A stretch of DNA of 64,000 nucleotides. It comes from Methylococcus geothermalis (GTDB taxonomy: Bacteria; Pseudomonadota; Gammaproteobacteria; Methylococcales; Methylococcaceae). Shown in pieces: positions 30,535 to 38,634 of the stretch (position 1 is its first letter; each line of letters starts with the position of its first letter). Location: the NCBI RefSeq assembly GCF_012769535.1, contig NZ_CP046565.1, positions 944,501-1,008,500 of the forward strand. The letters run 5' to 3'. The translations under genes were made by a program, and so were the position numbers. Below the pieces are notes generated by a model, which saw nothing but the letters and a program-made list of their open reading frames with translations, had not been told where the DNA came from and ran no database searches.

Positions 30535-30728
30535 ATTTATCAATATTCCGGTCAATGGAACTCGGTTGCTGGAATTTATATGTTTTGTAGCCTGACAGAC
30601 CGAAAAGGTGACAGATTTATTTTCTGGTGGTGTGCCACCTGCCTAACAAAGGCTTGCAGCGGAGCCAGCTACGCCGGCCTGCTGAAGCCGGGCGTTAGGT
30701 GTAAGACGGAACAGCACTTCAAATCGCA
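30535..30728. other. Short stretch between cassettes with no convincing gene
   Basis: This AT-rich interval holds an attC-like site but no supported gene. One ATG-initiated frame (87 codons from 30580) runs straight through the attC site and into the next gene and has no recognisable domain, so it is not annotated. The stretch may be an empty or eroded cassette. Confidence 0.45.
30641..30700 (+). repeat. attC-like recombination site 2
   Basis: It begins GCCTAAC and ends with the exactly complementary core GTTAGGT apart from the last base, at the 60-base length typical of attC. The inner arms GGCTTGCAGCGG and CCTGCTGAAGCC pair with an extra base on one side, the asymmetry expected of attC. 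This is the best of the three sites. Confidence 0.75.
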
Positions 30729-31480
30729 ATGGGCCAAGCTAAAACGATATACATCAATGAGGATTGGTTGGCTTTTTCGGAGAAAGTCAAACGAAGAGAT
30801 GGCTACAAGTGCTTGCAATGCAGGAGAGGACTGGGAGAAGTAACATTACAGGTTCATCATGGAATTTACGTAGCCGGTAGAGCTCTTTGGGAATATGCTC
30901 TCAGTGATTGTCGAACTTTATGTAAAGGGTGTCACGCTAAAGAGCATGGTCTTATCGAGCCAGACAGAGGTTGGACGCTATTATCGATAGATGATTTAGG
31001 CGGTCTTGATGGCATTTGCGAAAGAAAAACTGCGGCGCCGGAATACGGTACGCTCATTTAACTTATCATCCGAAGTGGGGGTATTTTGTTGTAGGGAGTA
31101 CCTGCATCAAGCATCTGACCAAAGAAGATCGTCCCTTGAGCAGCAATGTTATCCATCTGTACCAGAACATCAGTAATTTTGTGCGCTCGTCAGAGTGGTT
31201 AAGAGATATTACACAAAAAGGCAAAAGGTTTATTTCATCCACTTACAAACACCATAAAATCCGAATTTACGGGGAAGAATTGTCCCATTCGTTCCAGCTT
31301 GCATTGAAGAAAAGAGGTATTCAGCGGTACGACTTCAGAGAGATAATTGATGCAAAAGGGAAAAATACTTTGGCTGTTAAAGAATTGGCTTATACTGCCT
31401 TGCGGGGCACGTTATCTGAGAGCGAAGACGAAAAACAACTTCTGAGAAATTTGTATCGTGAACTTAAGTCAAACACATAA
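30729..31480 (+). pseudogene. HNH endonuclease-like cassette gene with a frameshift
   Basis: Two overlapping frames form one gene. The first (to 31061) is an HNH nuclease domain: YKCLQCRRGLG, LQVHHGIYV, LCKGCHAKEHG. At an A5 tract (31025-31029) the reading frame must step back one base to continue as CERKNCGAGIRYAHLTYHPK, WGYFVVGSTCIKHL and a helical C-terminus of about 120 residues. This could be a one-base deletion or programmed -1 slippage on the A-run. The codon usage is AT-rich, unlike the chromosome. The product would be a DNA-cleaving cassette protein; its biological role is unknown. Confidence 0.72.
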
Positions 31481-31543
31481 CACGGCGCTTCACTCGACCG
31501 AAAACCACTATGCGGTTTTAGTCGGGTGAGCTAGGCGTTGGGC
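31475..31543 (+). repeat. attC-like recombination site 3
   Basis: It starts ACATAAC and ends with the core GTTGGGC (fits GTTRRRY). The inner arms CGCTTCACTCGACC and GTCGGGTGAGCTAGGCG pair over most of their length around an extended stem (GAAAACC/GGTTTT). It immediately follows the HNH-type cassette gene, whose stop lies inside the left end. Confidence 0.65.
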
Positions 31544-31706
31544 AAAGAAAAAATGAAAACGTGGAAGCTATTAAACCGGCCATATTTTTCCGTACGCAGA
31601 AGCAACGTAACGCATTGATATTAATAACACCTGCGTTCGAAATTACATGACCGGGTTAACATGTTTGACTTTCCAAGCTGGAGCAATCATTGTTTTTGAG
31701 GGCGGA

Positions 31707-32018
31707 ATGCGATCCTTTAGATTCGCACTAATTATGGGCATGGCGAGCTTAATAATGGCATGCACTACTGTTTGGTATCATCCAACGAAGTCTACACAAG
31801 AATTCTATGCGGATGATTCCTCGTGCAGGGCTCAGGCTGGATTCGGTGCTAACAACCAAATCATACCAGCTTATAACAATTCTTTTGCTCAGGGATGGAA
31901 CCAAGGCGCAGCTATTGGAGCCGCAATTCAACAAAAAACTATCTATACAAATTGTATGATGGGCAAGGGTTGGAGTACCGAAAAACCATCGTATACGTCT
32001 ACGTCCTCAAGTAACTAA
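31707..32018 (+). CDS. Small lipoprotein in the integron cassette region
   Basis: A 103-residue protein with a lipoprotein signal peptide (basic N-terminus, FALIMGMASLIMACT with the lipobox Cys), so probably membrane-anchored outside the cytoplasm. The mature part has HPTKSTQEFYADDSSCRAQAG and ends in a Ser/Thr tail. The pattern of a Cys in the mid-part and another in NCMMGKGW resembles small outer-membrane lipoproteins of unknown function. GAGGGCGGA directly precedes the ATG. It is AT-rich compared with flanking genes, consistent with acquired DNA. Confidence 0.7.
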   Translation: MRSFRFALIMGMASLIMACTTVWYHPTKSTQEFYADDSSCRAQAGFGANNQIIPAYNNSFAQGWNQGAAIGAAIQQKTIYTNCMMGKGWSTEKPSYTSTSSSN

Positions 32019-32045
32019 AATTTAACGAGCTATCATAAAGCTAGC

Positions 32046-32582
32046 ATGGAATGCGAAACAGACTCAGATTGTTCAGCAGGAAAAAACTGTCGAAGTAAAA
32101 AAGGGGGTGGGACGGAATGTCGCTCAACGGAACCGTCACTTTCAAACACAGACGAATTAACCAGTTCTAATTATTTGGAGCAAGATAGAAACCAGACAAA
32201 TGAGCTTAGTCTTGTGCAGAATGGTGGAGTTTATGAAGTGCCTGTTACTCTCAATGATGTATTGAAAATTAATGTAATTCTTGATAGCGGAGCAACAGAT
32301 GTATCCATTGCTCCAGATGTTGCACTTACATTAATTAGAACTGGGACAATTCAAAAATCTGATTGGCTTCCAGGAAAAATTTATCAGTTCGCTGATGGCT
32401 CACAGGCAAAGAGTTTTCGCTTCCGATTAAGATCAGTCTCAATCGGAAATAAGCATTTTGAAAATATACCCTGCAGTATCGCCAACTCGTTAAAAGCGCC
32501 AATGTTGTTAGGCCAGAGTGCATTAAAACGTCTAGGCAAATACACTATTGACTATGAAAAAGGCACTTTGCAATTTGAATAG
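32046..32582 (+). CDS. Retropepsin-like aspartic protease, Cys-rich N-terminus
   Basis: A 178-residue protein whose C-terminal 120 residues match bacterial clan AA (retropepsin-like) aspartic proteases: LDSGATDVSI with the catalytic Asp, then MLLGQSALKRLGKYTIDY. The first 30 residues are Cys-rich (CETDSDCSAGKNC), resembling a small disulfide-bonded module. No signal peptide is visible from this ATG and no clear ribosome site precedes it, so the real N-terminus may lie upstream in a broken frame. It lies 27 bases after the lipoprotein gene and has AT-rich codon use. Confidence 0.75.
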   Translation: MECETDSDCSAGKNCRSKKGGGTECRSTEPSLSNTDELTSSNYLEQDRNQTNELSLVQNGGVYEVPVTLNDVLKINVILDSGATDVSIAPDVALTLIRTGTIQKSDWLPGKIYQFADGSQAKSFRFRLRSVSIGNKHFENIPCSIANSLKAPMLLGQSALKRLGKYTIDYEKGTLQFE

Positions 32583-32654
32583 TCTATTAGGGAACCTCTG
32601 AACAAACCCTGCGGGTAAGCTATTCCTGCCCAGCAAGATTACGGGGTCAATTAC

Positions 32655-32676
32655 GGGTCAGGTCTTGCCTTTTGCC
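32655..32676 (-). repeat. Left inverted REP-like repeat of the RAYT remnant
   Basis: This 22-base element matches the reverse complement of 33064-33085 at 21 of 22 positions. The two flank the transposase remnant as terminal inverted repeats. Confidence 0.85.
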
Positions 32677-32698
32677 ATGCTGCAGCTAGCCATGCTGC

Positions 32699-33082
32699 AT
32701 GTCCAGACCTCCACCAATCGAGTTTGCCGGTGGCCTGTACCACGTGACCTCCCGCGGCGACGGGCGCGAGGCGGTTTTCCTGGCCGAGGAAGACAGTCCT
32801 TTGTTTCTGGGCGTGCTGGACGAGGTGGCGCAGAACTTCCACTGGGCGGTGCCTGCCTACTGTTTGATGGACAATCACTATCACCTCCCTGCCATCCAGC
32901 GCCGACCCTTACCCCAACCACTGGCTCGGATTGCCCAGAACCATGAACGCGACGTGGCAATCTTCCTCGCCTACGCCAGCGGTGGGTACCGTTTGAAGGA
33001 AATCGGCGACCATTTTGGGCTGCACTACTCCCGGGTCAGTCGCATCCTGAAAAAGCAATCCGAGGCAAAAGGAAAGACCTGA
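32699..33082 (+). pseudogene. REP-associated tyrosine transposase (RAYT/IS200-type), internally deleted
   Basis: A 127-residue remnant of a Y1 HUH transposase of the REP-associated class. The N-terminus has the family opening (PPIEFAGGLYHVTSRGDGR), and YCLMDNHYHL carries the HUH motif. The sequence then jumps to a C-terminal helix-turn-helix (LKEIGDHFGLHYSRVSRIL). Intact relatives are roughly 220-320 residues and hold the catalytic Tyr in the missing middle, so this copy should be inactive. It is bounded by inverted REP-like repeats, and a 37-base piece of its 3' end is also present in the integrase remnant. Confidence 0.8.
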
Positions 33083-33085
33083 CCC
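33064..33085 (+). repeat. Right inverted REP-like repeat of the RAYT remnant
   Basis: The partner of 32655-32676. It overlaps the last codons and stop of the transposase remnant. Its first 19 bases recur at 29581-29599. Confidence 0.85.
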
Positions 33086-33104
33086 CTTGATCCGGACCCG
33101 GCCA

Positions 33105-33296
33105 GTGTCTCCGTTTCCTGTCACCTATTACAAAGGCTCGGTGGAAGTATTTAGGTCTTATGATGGTTTAGGGGTTTTGGTTTGGACGATTGATTTCGAG
33201 TCGCAGCCGGAAGATGCCGCATCGGTGGCGGAACTGGTGCGCAGTGCCATAAGCGACGGTATCGACGGCATGGAAAAGGATCTCTGCGGCGCGTAA
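33105..33296 (+). CDS. Small hypothetical protein, possibly truncated
   Basis: A frame of 63 residues from a GTG (or 69 from a TTG at 33087) whose sequence looks protein-like: VEVFRSYDGLGVLVWTIDF, then an acidic amphipathic helix AASVAELVRSAISDGI. I do not recognise it. Neither start has a ribosome site, and it begins right at the edge of the transposase remnant, so it may have lost its 5' end to that element. It ends 11 bases from the convergent yfbR. Confidence 0.4.
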   Translation: MSPFPVTYYKGSVEVFRSYDGLGVLVWTIDFESQPEDAASVAELVRSAISDGIDGMEKDLCGA

Positions 33297-33306
33297 CGAC
33301 AACTAC

Positions 33307-33894
33307 TCAGAGCACCAGCCGGTCCAGCGTCAGTTCATAGCCGGGCACGAACACGTTCATGAAATAGTCGACTTCCGGCAACCCCAGTTGCCGGATTTTT
33401 TCCCGGATTTCCTCTTCCGCGTTGACGAATTCGGTATTGCCGGCCCGCCGTTCGGCGCAGCATTTCAGGTAGGCGGCGATGCGGTCGGCGGCTTTGATGA
33501 TCGCGCCGACGTCCTCGGGGATGGCTTCGGGCAGCAGCATCCGGGCGAATGCCGGTTTCAGTTCTTCCGGCAGCAGGGCGAGCAATTCCTGCGAGGCTTT
33601 TTGCTCCAGGTCCTTGTAGGCGTCGCGGATGGCGGGGGAGTGGTATTTGATCGGGGTGGGCAGGTCGCCGGTGATGGCCTCGCTCACGTCGTGGTAGAGG
33701 GCGGCGGCCGCGACACGGTCGGCGTCGATGGGCTGGTGGAAGATTTCGCTGCGGATCACCGCCAGGGCATGGGCGATGACGGCCACTTCCCAGCCGTGCT
33801 CCATGACGTTTTCTTCGTAGGCGTTGCGCATGAGGCCCCAGCGCTTGATCCAGCGCAGGCGGCCCAGGTGGGCGAAAAACGGGCTTTCGTTCAT
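33307..33894 (-). CDS. yfbR: 5'-deoxynucleotidase, YfbR-type HD hydrolase
   Basis: A 195-residue HD-domain phosphohydrolase that removes the 5' phosphate from deoxynucleoside monophosphates. The metal ligands are visible in VMEHGWEVAVIAHAL, ALYHDVSEAITGDLPTPIK and the later IIKAADRIAAYLKC, and the length matches E. coli YfbR. The start at MNESPFFAHLGRL was chosen to match the family N-terminus; the longer upstream frame has no similarity. It diverges from the chemosensory operon. Confidence 0.92.
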   Translation of the reverse strand: MNESPFFAHLGRLRWIKRWGLMRNAYEENVMEHGWEVAVIAHALAVIRSEIFHQPIDADRVAAAALYHDVSEAITGDLPTPIKYHSPAIRDAYKDLEQKASQELLALLPEELKPAFARMLLPEAIPEDVGAIIKAADRIAAYLKCCAERRAGNTEFVNAEEEIREKIRQLGLPEVDYFMNVFVPGYELTLDRLVL

Positions 33895-33999
33895 TGGGAG
33901 CAGATTCTTTTGGTTCGGCAGGCTCGGCGTACCGGGGACGCTCCTGCATGACTCTCGCGGCATGCAGAAAAATGCATGGGCCGGTATGATCTCCAGACT

Positions 34000-34455
34000 A
34001 TGTTGCTCGTACCCTTCCAGATCGGCGGTGAGCATTATGCACTGCCTGCCGCCGATGTCCTTACAGTAACGCAGGTTCCCCGGCTGCGTCCGCTGTCCCA
34101 GGCGCCGGCCTGGGTGGCGGGCGTTTTCCGCTATCGCGGTGCCGTTCTGCCCGCCGTCGATCTGAGCCTGCTGATCAGCGGCCGGCCCTGCCGTGCTCTG
34201 CTGAGCACGCGTCTGCTCCTGGTCGGAAATGCCGAAGGGGCTGTGCCCGCGCTGGGACTGCTGGCCGAGCGGGTGACCGGCACGGAGACCGTCGATCGGG
34301 ACGCGCTTCGCGAGACCGGCGTCAGCATTCCCGGTGCCGAGTGGCTGGGGGCGGTGGCCGGCCTCGACCGGGTGGTGCTGCAACTCATCCGCTGGCAGCC
34401 TCTCGCGACGGAGGAACTGGCCCGTTTATGTGCCGAGGTGGAGCGGTGCGCTTGA
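34000..34455 (+). CDS. CheW-like adaptor (WspB position)
   Basis: A 151-residue CheW-domain protein (LLVPFQIGGEHYALPAADVL; AGVFRYRGAVLPAVDLS) that would couple a receptor to the CheA kinase. It is the first gene of a six-gene Wsp-like operon and overlaps the following cheR by 10 bases. The ATG at 34000 was chosen to start the CheW fold; an ATG eight codons earlier is possible. Confidence 0.85.
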   Translation: MLLVPFQIGGEHYALPAADVLTVTQVPRLRPLSQAPAWVAGVFRYRGAVLPAVDLSLLISGRPCRALLSTRLLLVGNAEGAVPALGLLAERVTGTETVDRDALRETGVSIPGAEWLGAVAGLDRVVLQLIRWQPLATEELARLCAEVERCA

Positions 34456-35717
34456 TCGCCGGCAGCGGCTGGGTGCGGGATTGGCTGGCGGCGGCCGGGC
34501 TCGAGTCTCGCGCCTTGGGGGAGGCCGCCATCGAATGCGCCTTGAAGCGGCGGCTCGACGCTACCGGCTACGATGCCGCGGCCTACCCGGCAAGGCTGGC
34601 GGCTGATGCGGAGGAGCGAGCGCGTCTGCTGGAGGCGGTATTGGTGCCCGAAACCTGGTTTTTCCGGGAACCGCCGGCCTTCGAGGCGCTGGCCGAGTTC
34701 GCCGCCCGGCATCGCTCGGAACGGCGGCCCGGGCCGTTCCGGGTGCTCAGCCTGGGCTGTTCGACGGGGGAGGAGCCTTGGTCCATCGCCATCGCGTTGC
34801 GGGAGGCCGGGATGAAAAGGGGGGATTTCCGGGTCGAAGCCTTGGATCTCAGCGCCGGGGCCATCGATACGGCCAGTGCGGGAATCTACGGCGGCCGCTC
34901 GTTCCGGAATCCAGGGGACGGGCTCTGGCGCAGCCGCTACTTCGATGAGACCGGGCATCGCCGCTACCGTGTGAAGGAGGGGCTGCGCGGGGACGTCGAG
35001 TTCCGTGTCGCCCACCTGGGCGAAGCGGGTTGGGGCGACGGCGACCAGCGCTACCACGCGGTGTTTTGCCGCAACGTGCTCATCTATCTCAAGGCTGATC
35101 TCAGGGCTCGCATCATTGCACGGTGCCGTGAGGCGCTAACTCCCGGCGGTCTGCTGGTTTTGGGGCATGCCGACGGCATCGGGGGGCTCGATCATGGTTT
35201 CCGGCGGCATGGTGCGGCCGGTGCGTTTTCCTGGGTGCGGCAGGATTCGACCGAAGCGGAAACGCCGCGCCCTGCACCCTCCCGGCTGGCGCCGTCCCAG
35301 CAAGCCAGATGCGGCGCCTCGACCGGAGCAGCCGAGGGTAGGACGTCCTCAAGGCCGGATGCCCCTGTGGGCACCCTAAAGGAACCTGCGCAGGTAGCCG
35401 CGTTGGGCGATGGCACGACTCTGAGTGCCGCACGTGCCCTGGCAGATCGGGGGGATTACACGGGCTCGGAACGCCTTTGCCGCGACTATCTGGTTTCGCA
35501 TCCTCATGATCCCGAGGTCCACGCACTGCTTGGGATCATCATGTCTGCCTCGAACCGGGAGGAGGAAGCTCTCAAATATTTCCGGCAGGCGCTCTATCTG
35601 GCCCCCTCGCACGGCGAAAGCCTGCTGCACATGGCCGCCTTGCACGAGCGGCGAGGGGAGGGAGAGCGTGCCCGCCACTTTCGCAACCGCTCCGCCGCCG
35701 GTGAGGGAGGGCAATGA
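34446..35717 (+). CDS. CheR methyltransferase with TPR tail (WspC-like)
   Basis: A 423-residue protein. The N-terminal two-thirds is CheR: an all-alpha domain, the PETWFFREP motif, SAM site VLSLGCSTGEEP, and FCRNVLIYLK. The C-terminus (about 330-415) contains TPR-like repeats (EVHALLGIIMSASNREEEAL, YFRQALYLAPSHGESLLHMA), as in WspC. It would methylate receptor glutamates. The GTG start overlaps the end of the first cheW. Its stop overlaps the next cheW by 4 bases. Confidence 0.92.
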   Translation: MRLIAGSGWVRDWLAAAGLESRALGEAAIECALKRRLDATGYDAAAYPARLAADAEERARLLEAVLVPETWFFREPPAFEALAEFAARHRSERRPGPFRVLSLGCSTGEEPWSIAIALREAGMKRGDFRVEALDLSAGAIDTASAGIYGGRSFRNPGDGLWRSRYFDETGHRRYRVKEGLRGDVEFRVAHLGEAGWGDGDQRYHAVFCRNVLIYLKADLRARIIARCREALTPGGLLVLGHADGIGGLDHGFRRHGAAGAFSWVRQDSTEAETPRPAPSRLAPSQQARCGASTGAAEGRTSSRPDAPVGTLKEPAQVAALGDGTTLSAARALADRGDYTGSERLCRDYLVSHPHDPEVHALLGIIMSASNREEEALKYFRQALYLAPSHGESLLHMAALHERRGEGERARHFRNRSAAGEGGQ

Positions 35718-36367
35718 AGGAAGCCGGAATCCCGGAGGGGAGCTGCTGGAACCAGATCGGCATCTACGGCAGCCGGGAGTGCCCCCGCCTCGCCGAGGTG
35801 ATCCACTGCCGCAGCTGCGGTGTTTATCAGGCTGCGGGCCGTGCGTTGTTCGACCGGCCGCCCGCCGAGGACGCCATCGAGCGCTGGACCGAGCAACTGG
35901 CGGCCGTGCCGGACGAGGACGCCGCGGAACGGACGTCGCTGGTGGTCTTCCGGCTGGGGTCGGAGTGGTTTGCCCTGCCGTCGGAGCGGGTTCGGGAAGG
36001 TGTCGCGGCGGGTCCCTGGCGGCGCGTCCCGCATCGCAGCGGGAAGAGTTTGTTGGGGATCATGAGCGTGCGCGGCGATCTGATCCCGTATTTTTCCCTC
36101 GCCGCCGTTCTGGGCGTCGAAAGCGAAGGCGATTCCGCGAGCGAACTGGTTTTGGTTTGCGGCGGGGAGGGACGCCGGCTGGTGTTTCCGGTCGGGGCCA
36201 TCCTCGGCGCGAGGCGTCTGATCTTGGACGAGGAAAGCAGGCCCCCGGCGACGGTCGGCAGGGCGACCGATGCGTATACGCGGTGGCTGGTGCCGCTCCA
36301 CGTGGGCAGCGTGGCGGTGCTGGACGCCGAGCGCCTGTTCGGGGCGCTGGAGGCGATGCTGCGATGA
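35714..36367 (+). CDS. CheW-like adaptor with Cys-rich N-terminal extension (WspD-like)
   Basis: A 217-residue protein. The N-terminal 45 residues (CWNQIGIYGSRECPRL, IHCRSCGVYQAAGRALFDRP) match the extension of WspD. A CheW domain follows (SLVVFRLGSEWFALPSERV, LLGIMSVRGDLIPYFSL). As a second adaptor it probably couples a distinct receptor or position to the CheA. Four-base overlaps join it to cheR and to the cheA hybrid. Confidence 0.88.
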   Translation: MKEAGIPEGSCWNQIGIYGSRECPRLAEVIHCRSCGVYQAAGRALFDRPPAEDAIERWTEQLAAVPDEDAAERTSLVVFRLGSEWFALPSERVREGVAAGPWRRVPHRSGKSLLGIMSVRGDLIPYFSLAAVLGVESEGDSASELVLVCGGEGRRLVFPVGAILGARRLILDEESRPPATVGRATDAYTRWLVPLHVGSVAVLDAERLFGALEAMLR

Positions 36368-38634
36368 GCGATTTCGCCCTGCTGGATTTGTTCCGGGAGG
36401 AAGTCGACGTCCATGCCGGCGTTTTGACCGCCGGCCTGATCGCGCTGGAAGCCGGGCCGGCCGGACCCGGGCAGATCGAACCGCTCATGCGCGCGGCCCA
36501 TTCGCTCAAGGGGGCGGCGCGGGTCTTGGGGCTGGACGCGGCGGTCGGCATCGCCCACGCGATGGAGGACGGCCTGGTGGCGGCCAAGGAAGGCAGGCTG
36601 GCGCTGATTCCCGCGCGGGTCGATGTGCTGCTCAAGGGCGTCGACTGGATCGTCGCCCTGGCGCAGGTGGACGAATCGGACCTGCCGGCCTGGCTGGTGG
36701 CGCAGGCCGACGCAGCGGACGCTCTGGAGCGCCGGTTGCGGAATCTGGCCGGTGTGGAATCCGGCACGGCTGGCGGGTCCGCCGAGCCGGCAGCCGTCGC
36801 GTCCGCCCCGCCGGTGCCCGCGGCGGCCGTTCGAACCGCACTGCCTGCCGCCGAAATCGTAGCTGCGGGGGAGACGGCTGCGACGTCGCCGGAGCCCGCT
36901 GCCGCGCCGGACCGCTCGGTCAAGATCAATGCCGAAGTGCTCAACCGCATCATCAGTCTGGCCTCCGAGTCGCTGGTCGAGGCGCACCGGATGGAGGACC
37001 TGCTGGCCAGGCTGGACATCACCCGCCAGGGGCTGGCCCGCCTGGCGGCCGCGCTGCAGCGCGGGGAGTCCGGCGGCGCTCGATCGGCAGAGGTTGCCGA
37101 CGGCGCGCTGCGGTTGCTGGAAGAGGTACGGAGCGGACTGGCGCGAACCCTGGAAGAGCTGGAGGCCCACGCGCGCCGCGCGGCGCTGACCGCCGAATCG
37201 CAGTTCAGGGAGGTGGTGGCCGGCAGGATGCGCCCGTTCGAGGAAGGCGCGCGTTCGTTTCCGCGCCAGGTCCGCGATCTGGCGCGGGAGCTGGGCAAGC
37301 AGGTGCATTTCGAGCTCAGCGGCGGCACGACCCTGGTCGACCGCGACATCCTCGCGAAACTGGAGGCGCCTCTCGGCCATCTGCTCCGGAACGCTCTGGA
37401 TCATGGCCTGGAGCAGCCGGAACAGCGGCGGGCGGCGGGGAAGCCGGCTGCCGGCAGCCTCCGCCTGGAAGCGCGCCATCATGCCGGTCTGCTGCTGATT
37501 TCGGTGAGCGACGACGGCCGGGGTGTGGACCGCGAGCAACTCCGCCGCAAGATCGTCGAACGCAACCTGACCACGGCGGCTCTGGCGATGCAGATGACGG
37601 ATGCCGAGCTGTTCGATTTCCTGTTTCTGCCGGGACTGTCGACCTGCGACGTGACCAGCCGGGTCTCGGGCCGCGGCGTGGGCCTCGACGTCGTGCAATC
37701 CATGGTACATGCCGAGGGCGGCTCGGTGTCGGTGGAGTCGGTGGCCGGCCGCGGGACGGTATTCCGGCTCCAGCTCCCGGTCACCCGGTCGGTGGTCCGC
37801 GCCCTGCTGGTCCGTCTCGACGGCGAGCCCTACGCCTTTCCTCTGGCGCGCATCGGCTATCTGGCGGCGCTGGAGCCTTCCGAGCTCAGGACCGTCGAGG
37901 GTCGGACCTATTTCGTGGCGGACGGCGTCAACATCGCCCTGGTCTCCGCCCGTGAACTGCTGGAAATGGGCGCCCCGGAAACGATGGGGGATCGCATCCA
38001 CGCGGTGATCCTCATGAACCAGGGCGAATCCTATGCCATCGAGGTGGACGCCTTTCTAGGCGAGTCCGAACTGGTGGTCAGGCCGCTGGATGCCCGTTTC
38101 GGCAAGGTGCCGCACGTCAGCGCCGTTTCGGTCGGCGAGGACGGCATGCCCGTGCTGATTCTGGACGTGGACGACCTGTTCCGGTCTATCGCCTCGATGC
38201 TGTCGGGCGGACTGGCGGTCGGGCGGCGGAACCGGGCGGTGCCGGCGCGCCAGCGTGTCCGCAGGATCCTGGTGGTGGACGATTCCATCACCGTGCGCGA
38301 GCTCGAACGGCGCCTGCTTGAGCACCACGGCTACGAGGTGGACGTTGCGGTCGACGGCATGGAGGGCTGGAACGCGCTGGGCCTGGGCCGTTACGACCTG
38401 GTGGTCAGCGATGTCGACATGCCGCGCATGAACGGCATCGAACTGGTTCGGCGGATTCGGGCCGATGCCCGCTTCGGGCGGCTGCCCATCATGATCGTTT
38501 CGTACAAGGACAGGGAGGAAGACCGGATGGCCGGATTGGAAGCGGGGGCGGATTACTACCTCGCCAAGAGCGGGTTCCGCGACGACACGCTGATTAAGGC
38601 GGTGCGGGAGCTGATCGGCGAGGCCGCCGTTTGA
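36364..38634 (+). CDS. CheA kinase with C-terminal receiver (WspE-like)
   Basis: A 756-residue hybrid kinase. HPt domain: MRAAHSLKGAARVLGLD with phospho-His 46. Then an Ala/Pro linker without an obvious P2, the dimerisation helices, and the GHKL kinase (LLRNALDHGLEQP; SVSDDGRGVDRE; VSGRGVGLDVVQSM). A CheW-like domain follows (LVRLDGEPYAFPLARIGYL) and then a receiver with VVSDVDMPRMNG. The receiver at the end is typical of WspE and probably acts as a phosphate sink. The start at MSDFALLDLFREEV was chosen; a longer forward frame from 35425 has no similarity in its first 300 codons. Confidence 0.93.
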   Translation: MSDFALLDLFREEVDVHAGVLTAGLIALEAGPAGPGQIEPLMRAAHSLKGAARVLGLDAAVGIAHAMEDGLVAAKEGRLALIPARVDVLLKGVDWIVALAQVDESDLPAWLVAQADAADALERRLRNLAGVESGTAGGSAEPAAVASAPPVPAAAVRTALPAAEIVAAGETAATSPEPAAAPDRSVKINAEVLNRIISLASESLVEAHRMEDLLARLDITRQGLARLAAALQRGESGGARSAEVADGALRLLEEVRSGLARTLEELEAHARRAALTAESQFREVVAGRMRPFEEGARSFPRQVRDLARELGKQVHFELSGGTTLVDRDILAKLEAPLGHLLRNALDHGLEQPEQRRAAGKPAAGSLRLEARHHAGLLLISVSDDGRGVDREQLRRKIVERNLTTAALAMQMTDAELFDFLFLPGLSTCDVTSRVSGRGVGLDVVQSMVHAEGGSVSVESVAGRGTVFRLQLPVTRSVVRALLVRLDGEPYAFPLARIGYLAALEPSELRTVEGRTYFVADGVNIALVSARELLEMGAPETMGDRIHAVILMNQGESYAIEVDAFLGESELVVRPLDARFGKVPHVSAVSVGEDGMPVLILDVDDLFRSIASMLSGGLAVGRRNRAVPARQRVRRILVVDDSITVRELERRLLEHHGYEVDVAVDGMEGWNALGLGRYDLVVSDVDMPRMNGIELVRRIRADARFGRLPIMIVSYKDREEDRMAGLEAGADYYLAKSGFRDDTLIKAVRELIGEAAV

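Noticed and set aside
30580-30843. An 87-codon frame between the first two cassettes
   Set aside because: It runs through the attC-like site and into the HNH gene in another frame, with no recognisable domain or ribosome site.
32583-32654. GGGAACCTCTGAACAA-type sequence after the protease gene as an insertion-sequence end
   Set aside because: It resembles some IS termini, but no matching opposite end or transposase was found nearby.
35425-36363. A 313-codon upstream extension of the cheA hybrid
   Set aside because: The extension overlaps cheR and the second cheW in another frame and has no domain similarity. The kinase has a normal start at 36364.
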